The position numbers and the translations under genes were made by a program. From contig CAIMTJ010000111.1 of the NCBI GenBank assembly GCA_903844385.1, forward strand, positions 1-39,108: 39,108 bases of DNA, read 5' to 3'. The notes under the pieces were generated by a model. It worked only from the letters and a program-made list of their open reading frames with translations, made no database searches and had not been told where the DNA came from. How positions within the stretch are numbered: position 1 is the stretch's first letter; each line of letters begins with the position of its first letter. This document shows positions 32,936 to 39,108 of this stretch, piece by piece. Source of the DNA: an uncultured Burkholderiales bacterium (lineage in GTDB: Bacteria; Pseudomonadota; Gammaproteobacteria; Burkholderiales; Burkholderiaceae_C).

Positions 32936-33430
32936 ATGATCCATCCGCCTTTTAAAGTTTTGTTTGTCTGCATGGGCAACATCTGTCGCAGCCCCACCGC
33001 TGAGGGTGTTTTTCGACAAAAAGCACTCCAACACCGATTGGGAGATCGATTGGAGATTGATTCTGCAGGAACTCATAACTTTCACCCCAACTCGCCTCCC
33101 GACCTTCGCAGCCAGGCCCATGCGCTCAGGCGCGGCTATGATTTGTCCCAACTCAAAGCTCGTGCCGTCACACCCCATGATTTTGAGCATTTTGATTTGT
33201 TGCTGACCATGGACTGGGACAACCGAGCACTTTTGGAAGAACGCTGTCCAGCGCAGTTTCGACACAAAATCAAAGGTTTTGCTGAGTTTTTAAGCGTCAG
33301 CACAGCCACTGTCATTGCGGACCCTTACTACAGTGCAGAAGAGGGATTCGAGCAAGTGCTCGATTTGATTGAAGAGGCTTCGTCGGGTTTACTTGAATTT
33401 GTTCAAAAAAGGGCTCTCCGACATGAGTGA
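32936..33430 (+). CDS. Low-molecular-weight protein tyrosine phosphatase
   Basis: This is a 164-aa cytoplasmic phosphatase from the ATG at 32936. The P-loop CMGNICRS is a CX5R signature (C12, R18) right at the N-terminus. The general-acid Asp lies in the conserved DPYY segment near the end. It should remove phosphate from tyrosine residues, often in control of exopolysaccharide or stress pathways; no tyrosine kinase or capsule genes are here. An upstream ATG at 32879 (183 aa) is possible, but the shorter start matches family length. It overlaps the DUF2237 gene by 8 bp, so the two are cotranscribed. Confidence 0.92.
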   Translation: MIHPPFKVLFVCMGNICRSPTAEGVFRQKALQHRLGDRLEIDSAGTHNFHPNSPPDLRSQAHALRRGYDLSQLKARAVTPHDFEHFDLLLTMDWDNRALLEERCPAQFRHKIKGFAEFLSVSTATVIADPYYSAEEGFEQVLDLIEEASSGLLEFVQKRALRHE

Positions 33431-33791
33431 ACAAACCTTGAATGTCTTGGGCGAGCCTTTGGTGCCCTGCTCCTATGACCCGTTGACAGGTTATTACCGC
33501 GATGGATGCTGCAATACCGATGAACAAGACCAAGGGCGCCATGTGGTGTGCGCCCGGGTCACCCAAGAGTTCCTGGCGTTTTCGCTCCAGCATGGCAACG
33601 ATCTCTCAACCCCTCGTCCGGAATACCGTTTTGCGGGACTCAAGGCGGGAGACCGTTGGTGTTTGTGCGCTTTGCGGTTCAAAGAGGCCCTTTTAGCCGG
33701 GTTTGCTCCCAAGGTGGTGCTTGAATGCACCCATGCCAAAGCACTCGAGTTTGTGAGCCTAGAGCAACTTCTCTCCTGCGCTCAGGTCTGA
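33423..33791 (+). CDS. DUF2237 family protein
   Basis: This 122-aa protein opens with NVLGEPLVPCSYDPLTGYYRDGCCNT, the DUF2237 signature, and continues with CARVTQEFLAFS and WCLCALRF. Several cysteines (PCSYD, GCCN, WCLC) are conserved in the family, which has no established reaction. It overlaps the phosphatase stop by 8 bp. It is full length. It converges with the TauD-family gene across 28 bp. Confidence 0.92.
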   Translation: MSEQTLNVLGEPLVPCSYDPLTGYYRDGCCNTDEQDQGRHVVCARVTQEFLAFSLQHGNDLSTPRPEYRFAGLKAGDRWCLCALRFKEALLAGFAPKVVLECTHAKALEFVSLEQLLSCAQV

Positions 33792-33819
33792 AGCCAAGTC
33801 TGTGATCTTGGGGGCCGCA

Positions 33820-34695
33820 TTACACGGGCACATCCCCCACCACAGCAACTCGTTCCATGCGTCGCCGGTTCGGGTAATAGTCATTGCAAGCGTAGTGCTG
33901 GGTGGACTGGTTGTCCCAGAAGGTGATCGTGCCTGGACTCCATTTCAGACGGAACTGGTACTCTGGCACGTGGGCTTGCTCGCACAGGAGCGCCAAAAGT
34001 GAGGCACTCTCTGGCCCACTCATGCCCTCAATGTGTTTGGTAAATTGTGGGTTGACGTAGATGGCTTGCCCCTGAGTCACGGGATGGGTTCGGACCACAG
34101 GATGAGAGGGATTGGGGAACTTGATCTCCATTTCTCTCAGGCGCGCGCGATCCTCATCCGTGTCTTTGAAAAGCGCCCTGAAGTTGAGGAAGTCGTGGAC
34201 CGCGCGAAGTGGCCGAATCATGTCTTGCACTGCTGGACTCAAACCGGCAAAAGCTGCTTGCATATCCGCCCACAAAGTGTCTCCCCCCACTTGGGGGCAG
34301 ATGTCACACTTCAAAATAGAGTATTTCGTCGGTTGAAATCGAAACGTGGTGTCGCTGTGCCACACGTCTGTGGACAGCACAGGATTGTCTTTGTGGTTGT
34401 CAAGCACCATGATTTCAGGGTGAACACCCTGGGGGCGAAACGGATGAACTTCCAACTCACCAAACAAATAGCCCAGCGCCACATGCTCAGCTGTGTTGAG
34501 GGTTTGATCCCGCGCAAAAATAACTTTGTGCGTGATGAGTGCGCTCTCAAGACGGCTGAACGTCTCCTCATCCAAGGGCTTGGCGAAATCGATGCCATGC
34601 AACTGTGCACCAATGTTGGGCCCCAGGGGCTCAATTTCAAAACTTTGACGTTTTGCCTGTGGACTGAATGAACGATTCTGTAATGAGGACAGCAT
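33820..34695 (-). CDS. TauD/TfdA family Fe(II)/2-oxoglutarate dioxygenase
   Basis: This 291-aa cytoplasmic dioxygenase is of the TauD type: it uses 2-oxoglutarate and O2 to hydroxylate a substrate such as taurine, an alkylsulfonate or an aryloxyacid. The iron-binding HxD is WHSD (H113, D115), and the distal His lies in STQHYACNDY. The late Arg that holds 2-oxoglutarate is in the RRRMERVAV region. The ATG at 34695 is chosen because AAGGAG lies 7 nt upstream; a longer frame begins with TTG at 34719. It follows the Bug binding protein by 65 bp and is divergent from a CysB-type regulator, a setting that fits organosulfur use. Confidence 0.92.
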   Translation of the reverse strand: MLSSLQNRSFSPQAKRQSFEIEPLGPNIGAQLHGIDFAKPLDEETFSRLESALITHKVIFARDQTLNTAEHVALGYLFGELEVHPFRPQGVHPEIMVLDNHKDNPVLSTDVWHSDTTFRFQPTKYSILKCDICPQVGGDTLWADMQAAFAGLSPAVQDMIRPLRAVHDFLNFRALFKDTDEDRARLREMEIKFPNPSHPVVRTHPVTQGQAIYVNPQFTKHIEGMSGPESASLLALLCEQAHVPEYQFRLKWSPGTITFWDNQSTQHYACNDYYPNRRRMERVAVVGDVPV

Positions 34696-34760
34696 AGGAA
34701 TACTCCTTGTGAAAATCAACGGTTGACAAGCGTCGGTTCATGCCAAGCACATGGCCTGAT

Positions 34761-35807
34761 TCAAAGTGGCTGAATGCCGGCACTTTTAACGGCTTCGCGC
34801 GTGCGCAAGGCCTCGGCTTTCAAGAGCGTTTGGGCTTCTTCAGGACTTGTGCCCTTGATCTCGACCCCCAAGTCTCGCAAGGTGGTTTGTACCGGGGAGA
34901 GCTTCAAAACGGCTTTGATTTCAAGCGAGAGCTTTTGCACCAGCTCGCCAGGGGTTCCCCCCGGCGCATACATCCCAAACATGGGGCCTGAGACGATGGT
35001 GGGCAGGCCTGACTCGGCAAATGTGGCAATGTCTGGTAACGCATCCAGACGCCTTTCACTGGCCACCGCTATGGGCACCAACTCCTTGCTGCGAATTCGG
35101 GGGATGGCATTGATGGTGTCGGCAAACATCATGTCCACACGCCCGCTTTCGACATCCGTGAGCATGGGAGGAAAACCCTTGTAAGGCACATGCAACAACT
35201 GCGTGCCCGCGACTTGATCAATCATCGCCCCAGTGATGTGTCCGGTGGTCCCCTGCCCTTGTGAAGCAAAGCTCAACTTATTGGGAGAAGACTTGGCGAC
35301 TGCCAAGAACTCAGCCACAGTTCTGAAACTCACACCGGGCCACGCAATCAAGACGTTGGGCGCAATCGCCACGATCGAGATGGGGCTCAAGGCAGTTTGA
35401 GCGTCATAAGGCATTTGTTTGGTCAAAAAGGGGGCGGCCGTGATGGGCGCTTGAACACTAAAGAGCAAGGTATAGCCGTCTGGCGCGGACTTGGCCACAT
35501 AATCGGCACCAATCACGCCACCTGCGCCCGCGCGCGCATCGATGATGAATGGCACTTTGAGTCTCACGGACAAGTTTTCTGAGAGCAGTCGAGCGAGCTG
35601 ATCCAAGGCGCCTCCGCCTAAAAAAGGCACCACCACGCGAACCGCTTTACTGGGATAGGCAGATTGCGCCAACACCGGTTGAGTCAAAAGCCATGCACCA
35701 CACCAGAGCACTAAAAAGCATGAAGTTATGCCAAGGGCCGTGGTTTTGAAGCGAGTGTGAAGGCCAGTCCAGGCTGGGGGTTGGGAAGTGTTCAAGCACG
35801 GGGTCAT
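34761..35807 (-). CDS. Bug family tripartite tricarboxylate transporter substrate-binding protein
   Basis: This 348-aa periplasmic binding protein (TctC/Bug fold) has a long signal peptide (about residues 1-48, ending VLAQSA). YPSKAVRVVVPF and the RAGAGGVIGAD segment are family hallmarks. Bug proteins bind carboxylated ligands and are hugely expanded in Burkholderiales; most lack linked TctAB membrane subunits, as here. The first gene after the divergent control region, it heads a likely two-gene operon with the TauD-family dioxygenase. An organosulfonate or related acid is a fair guess at ligand, but it is only a guess. Confidence 0.92.
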   Translation of the reverse strand: MTPCLNTSQPPAWTGLHTRFKTTALGITSCFLVLWCGAWLLTQPVLAQSAYPSKAVRVVVPFLGGGALDQLARLLSENLSVRLKVPFIIDARAGAGGVIGADYVAKSAPDGYTLLFSVQAPITAAPFLTKQMPYDAQTALSPISIVAIAPNVLIAWPGVSFRTVAEFLAVAKSSPNKLSFASQGQGTTGHITGAMIDQVAGTQLLHVPYKGFPPMLTDVESGRVDMMFADTINAIPRIRSKELVPIAVASERRLDALPDIATFAESGLPTIVSGPMFGMYAPGGTPGELVQKLSLEIKAVLKLSPVQTTLRDLGVEIKGTSPEEAQTLLKAEALRTREAVKSAGIQPL

Positions 35808-35997
35808 GGGTGGTCCTCATGGATTCAGGTGGGATTGGTTTTGCGATTATGGCCAGACCCTGCTCCGCATGTACAGTCACGATAACCCTCACCACAAAAC
35901 GCTTGGGGCCAAGCGCCAGCCCCTTGACAAGGCGACGATGGGCAACAATAGAAATAACCAATTGATCTATTAAATCAATTCAATATACAATTGAGTT
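35808..35997. promoter_or_regulatory. Divergent control region of the LysR regulator and the Bug-TauD operon
   Basis: A 190-bp gap with an AT-rich end near the LysR start. AATTGAT (35960-35966) and ATCAATT (35974-35980) form a 7-bp inverted repeat spaced by 7 bp, as expected for a LysR-type site. TTCAATATACAATT at 35979-35992 and AATAACCAATT at 35953-35963 also occur upstream of the gene at 32041. Confidence 0.45.
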
Positions 35998-36933
35998 ATG
36001 AACCTGCACCAATTCAAATTCGTCCACGAGGCGGTCAAACACAACCTGAACTTGACCCTGACGGCTCAGGCCTTGCACACGTCTCAACCGGGTGTCTCCA
36101 AAGCCATACTTGAATTGGAGGCGGAACTGGGCATCGAAATCTTTGGTCGACATGGCAAACGCCTCAATCGCATCACCCAGCCAGGCGCCCAAGTGATCAA
36201 AAGCATCGAGGTGATTTTGGCTGAGCTCAACAATTTAAAGAAGATTGGTCAAGACTACAGCGCTCAAGATTCTGGCACCTTGAGCATCGCCACCACCCAC
36301 ACCCAAGCACGCTACGTTTTACCCCCCGTTCTCACGCAATTGAGATCCGGTTACCCCCAGGTCAACATCAGTCTTCACCAAGGCACGCCCCAACAAGCGG
36401 CCAAGATGGTCATGGAAGAATTGGCCGACATTGCCATCGCCACCGAATCGTTGGCTGACTTTGATGAGCTCGTCACCCTGCCTTGCTACCATTGGCAACA
36501 TGTATTGGTGCTCCCTGCCGACCATCCTTTGAGCCTGCAAAAAAAACCGATCACTCTCAAACAACTCAGCACCTACCCCTTGATCACCTACCATCCGTCC
36601 TTCACTGGTCGACAACGCATCGACAGCGCCTTTGCCAAGCAACATCTCACGCCCAATATTGCGCTAGAAGCCATCGACTCGGACGTGATCAAAACCTATG
36701 TTCGCATCGGCATGGGGGTGGGCATTGTGGCCGAAATGGCCATTCAAGCCCAAACAGACAAAGACCTGGTGGTCAAACCCGCTTGGGATCTTTTTGGTCA
36801 AAACTTAGCCCGTGTGGCATTTCGACGCGGGACGTATTTACGCCAATATGTTCTCGATTTTGCCCAACTCCTGAGTCCTGAACTCACGTCAGCCACCATC
36901 CTCAAGGCCCTGGATACGCCGCTTGGAACTTAA
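35998..36933 (+). CDS. CysB/Cbl-type LysR family transcriptional regulator
   Basis: This 311-aa regulator has an N-terminal winged helix-turn-helix (about residues 1-60: LHQFKFVHEAVKHNLNLT, SQPGVSKAI). The ligand-binding domain opens with TTHTQARYVLPPVL and GYPQVNISLHQGTPQQ, the CysB/Cbl pattern. CysB binds N-acetylserine or O-acetylserine; Cbl responds to sulfur starvation. Length is near Cbl (316) and CysB (324). It is divergent from the Bug-TauD operon and is the likely controller of it. Confidence 0.92.
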   Translation: MNLHQFKFVHEAVKHNLNLTLTAQALHTSQPGVSKAILELEAELGIEIFGRHGKRLNRITQPGAQVIKSIEVILAELNNLKKIGQDYSAQDSGTLSIATTHTQARYVLPPVLTQLRSGYPQVNISLHQGTPQQAAKMVMEELADIAIATESLADFDELVTLPCYHWQHVLVLPADHPLSLQKKPITLKQLSTYPLITYHPSFTGRQRIDSAFAKQHLTPNIALEAIDSDVIKTYVRIGMGVGIVAEMAIQAQTDKDLVVKPAWDLFGQNLARVAFRRGTYLRQYVLDFAQLLSPELTSATILKALDTPLGT

Positions 36934-37234
36934 GGCCCGCGCTTTGAACACCACTCTTGAGCGATGAACACTGTCCCGATTGGGCTCTTCGTGTGCTGTA
37001 TGCTGGCCTAGGGGATGAACCTGGCCGCTCAGTTGAACCCGTACCAAGATGAAATAAGTCGTTTCATCCTATTCAATAGGTCTTCATTTCGCGGTAAGCT
37101 TATGCGCACGGCAGTGGCTGTGCAATGAGCCCTCAAGGCGGTTGAGACCGGGTAACCCAGCGTGGAAGTCACCGAGCTTGACCTGAGCACCATGCCCAAC
37201 CCCATCAAGTGAACCCCAAGAGAATCGAACTCAC
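36934..37234. promoter_or_regulatory. 301-bp leader region of the aminotransferase gene with hairpins
   Basis: No gene seen. GATGAAA (37048-37054) pairs with TTTCATC (37062-37068), a 7-bp stem with a 7-nt loop, and CCTATT-C-AATAGG follows at 37068-37080. Together they form two adjacent stems about 155 bp before the start codon. I do not recognise a known riboswitch. Confidence 0.4.
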
Positions 37235-38395
37235 ATGACCCCTATTCTTGAGAGCAAGCTGCCCCAAGTGGGCACCACCATTTTTACTGTCATGTCCGCA
37301 CTGGCCACTGAGCACCAAGCGGTGAACTTGGGACAAGGCTTTCCTGATTTCGCCTGCGACCCAGAGCTAGTCCAGCACGTGAGCGACGCGATGCTCGAGG
37401 GCTTGAACCAATACCCCTCGATGTTGGGTGTGCTCGAGCTCAGGAATGCGATTGCAAGCAAAGTCCAAGCCCTTTACGGCGCCCACTACGACGCGGCAAG
37501 TGAAATCACCGTCACAGCCGGTGCAACGCAAGCCATCTTGAATGCAGTGCTGGCCGTGGTGCGTTCGGGTGACGAAGTCATGGTTCTCGAGCCTTGCTAC
37601 GACAGCTACATCCCCAACATTGAACTCGCTGGCGGCGTGGTGGTTCGAATCCCTCTCGATGCGGGGACTTTCAAGGTGAACTTTGAGCGCATCGCCAGCG
37701 CCATCACCCCCAAGACCCGTGCGCTGATCATCAATTCACCGCACAACCCAAGCGGCACCATATGGAGCCGAGAAGACTTGCTGGAGCTCCAAGAGCTCCT
37801 AGCCTCGACCAACATTTTCTTGATCAGTGACGAGGTCTATGAGCACATGGTGTACACGCCGCACGTGCACCACAGTGTGGCGAGCTTCAAGGGACTGGCC
37901 GACCGAGCTTTTATCATTTCCAGTTTTGGTAAAACCTACCATGTCACCGGCTGGAAGGTGGCTTATTGTTTGGCCCCACCGGCGCTCACCAGTGAATTTC
38001 GCAAAGTCCACCAATTCAATGTGTTCACCGTCAACACCCCGGTTCAGCACGGCTTGGCGCGCTACATGAGCGACGCATCACACGCCAACCATTTGAGCGC
38101 GTTTTATCAACGCAAGCGTGACTTGTTTCGCTCTGGTCTTGAGAACACTCACTTCAAGCTGTTGCCGTGTGAGGGTACGTATTTTCAGTGTGTGAGAATA
38201 GACGACTTGAAGGTGAGCGAGAAAAGCTTGAGCGAGTCCAAGTTTTGCGAGTGGCTCACAGCCGAAGTCGGCGTTGCCGCCATCCCGCTGTCGGCCTTTT
38301 ACGCCCATGGGGACGATCACGGTATTGTTCGATTTTGTTTTGCCAAAAAAGATGAAACCTTGCAGCTCGCTTTGGAGCGCTTGGCCAAACTTTGA
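37235..38395 (+). CDS. Methionine-type PLP aminotransferase (YbdL-like)
   Basis: This 386-aa class I/II aminotransferase opens LPQVGTTIFTVMSALATEH and QAVNLGQGFPDF, typical of the YbdL/kynurenine aminotransferase group that prefers methionine. The substrate segment NSPHNPSG and the PLP-lysine motif SSFGKTYHVTGWK are intact. It would transfer the amino group from methionine or an aromatic amino acid to a keto acid, in the cytoplasm. The ATG at 37235 has only AAGAGA as a weak Shine-Dalgarno. It sits after the CysB-like gene, in keeping with sulfur-related metabolism. Confidence 0.9.
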   Translation: MTPILESKLPQVGTTIFTVMSALATEHQAVNLGQGFPDFACDPELVQHVSDAMLEGLNQYPSMLGVLELRNAIASKVQALYGAHYDAASEITVTAGATQAILNAVLAVVRSGDEVMVLEPCYDSYIPNIELAGGVVVRIPLDAGTFKVNFERIASAITPKTRALIINSPHNPSGTIWSREDLLELQELLASTNIFLISDEVYEHMVYTPHVHHSVASFKGLADRAFIISSFGKTYHVTGWKVAYCLAPPALTSEFRKVHQFNVFTVNTPVQHGLARYMSDASHANHLSAFYQRKRDLFRSGLENTHFKLLPCEGTYFQCVRIDDLKVSEKSLSESKFCEWLTAEVGVAAIPLSAFYAHGDDHGIVRFCFAKKDETLQLALERLAKL

Positions 38396-38527
38396 TCCCC
38401 GATTGAGCGGCGCGAACAGGTCGCCAGACTTGGGGGTGATGGCGCCAATCCCCATCAACAAAAACCTTGGGGCCATGGGCCGAACCTTGAGCAGTCGAGT
38501 CCAGAGCAAAAGGGTTTGCACTCATGG

Positions 38528-38560
38528 GTTTACCCCATGAACGCCATAGAATGGGTAAAC
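38528..38560. terminator. Inverted repeat after the aminotransferase gene
   Basis: GTTTACCC (38528-38535) pairs perfectly with GGGTAAAC (38553-38560) around a 17-nt loop. The flanking bases can extend it, with CAT and ATG also complementary. It lies 133 bp past the aminotransferase stop, without a U-run. Transcript end or operator for the VOC gene are both possible. Confidence 0.35.
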
Positions 38561-38679
38561 TGTCTTCATTGATCTCAAGCTCTTGTGAGCTCGGCTTGGG
38601 TTGACTGACCCCATGTGAGTCCATCCCTGCCACCCGGATGGGCCAACCCCATTGACCTTGATTTACCCTCTCAAAACAC

Positions 38680-39108
38680 ATGCAAACACCCCAAAATCAA
38701 CGCTACGATGTCGGCGGAATCTGGTTTCAACAGCCTTTTAAAGTGAGGCGTTTGGGCCACTTTGGCCTCAATGTTGACGACACCCAAGCCACATTGGCTT
38801 TTTACTGTGATCTTTTGGGTTTTCGGCTGTCGGACCCCTTGGATTTGGCCGCTCATTTACCCAATGGGGCAGAGCTCAAAAAAGTCGGTGATACCCATTT
38901 GTACTTCACACGCCACGGCACCGACCATCACTCCTTTGTCTTTGGTGACCGCAAGGTGGTCAATGCCCGCGGTGAAAACCTCCCCGATGACGTGACGGTC
39001 AATCAACTCACCTGGCAAGTGGGAAGTTTGGGCGAAATATCGGGTGGTATCGATTACTTCAAGTCCCTGGGTATTCCCATCCAGCGCGTTGGACGCGACA
39101 TGCCTGGC
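38680..39108 (+). CDS. VOC (glyoxalase/extradiol dioxygenase) family protein, 5' part
   Basis: The frame starts at ATG 38680 and runs open to the window end (143 codons), so it is cut off. RRLGHFGLNVDDTQATLAFYCDLLGFRLS is the classic first beta-alpha-beta module of the VOC fold, and the HLYFTRHGTDHHSFVF stretch supplies the metal-ligand His of an extradiol-type site. The next module begins as the sequence ends (QLTWQVGSLG). It would be a glyoxalase, bleomycin-resistance-type protein or catechol-type dioxygenase; the substrate is unknown. No strong Shine-Dalgarno. Confidence 0.85.
   Translation, partial: MQTPQNQRYDVGGIWFQQPFKVRRLGHFGLNVDDTQATLAFYCDLLGFRLSDPLDLAAHLPNGAELKKVGDTHLYFTRHGTDHHSFVFGDRKVVNARGENLPDDVTVNQLTWQVGSLGEISGGIDYFKSLGIPIQRVGRDMPG

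Noticed and set aside
34033-34671. 212-codon + strand ORF opposite the TauD-family gene
   Set aside because: Antisense to a complete dioxygenase with HxD and distal His; no independent support.

Overview
The window looks like chromosomal DNA of a betaproteobacterium, most likely Burkholderiales. The evidence is the pepA-holC block divergent from lptF-lptG, the Bug-type (tripartite tricarboxylate family) binding protein, a CysB-type LysR regulator, and a DUF2946-TonB receptor operon like one described in Bordetella. Gene density is high and most genes share one codon style. The exception is a visibly AT-rich gene at 32041-32826. I see no rRNA, tRNA, CRISPR array, transposase or phage genes.

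Layout. 1-5.7 kb: end of a metallohydrolase-like gene, cysK, a zinc alcohol dehydrogenase, an M13 metalloendopeptidase, a glycine-zipper lipoprotein and a DUF1330 gene. 6-8.1 kb: four small exported or lipoprotein genes, three of them unrecognised. 8.1-10.9 kb: a ThDP-dependent decarboxylase/synthase-like enzyme with an amidohydrolase upstream. 11.1-13.1 kb: a DUF6447 gene with a textbook terminator, then a 645-bp non-coding stretch with an AT-rich palindrome, a 12-bp direct repeat and a ~10-bp-phased GTAAY array. This stretch leads into an unknown 357-aa protein without Cys or Trp. 13.2-20.8 kb: a branched-chain amino-acid type binding protein, a nitroreductase, a small gene after holC, holC, pepA, and divergent lptF-lptG. 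20.9-25.8 kb: a TRAP transporter (TatT lipoprotein, DctP, fused DctQM), a CbiX-like protein and an exported protein. 25.9-29.9 kb: a three-gene operon read leftward. 30.1-36.9 kb: a B12-binding radical SAM protein, the AT-rich exported protein, a low-molecular-weight phosphatase with DUF2237, and a CysB-type regulator divergent from a Bug binding protein plus TauD-family dioxygenase. 37.2-39.1 kb: a methionine-type aminotransferase and the start of a VOC protein.

The best find is the operon at 29911-25885. Its first gene is a DUF2946 protein with a CPLC (CXXC) motif and a C-terminal RAPP motif. It is followed by a TonB-dependent receptor and a BNR-repeat protein. These are the features of CruR, the copper-sensing upstream ORF of Bordetella pertussis (bp2923-bfrG-bp2921), where a RAPP translation arrest is relieved by copper and Rho-dependent termination follows. 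Here a 9-bp hairpin lies immediately before the receptor's Shine-Dalgarno, and an extended -10 lies so close to the cruR ATG that the message is probably leaderless. The second most interesting locus is the phased repeat array with its unknown gene at 11.7-13.1 kb.

All calls come from reading sequence and recalled family knowledge; no database search was run.
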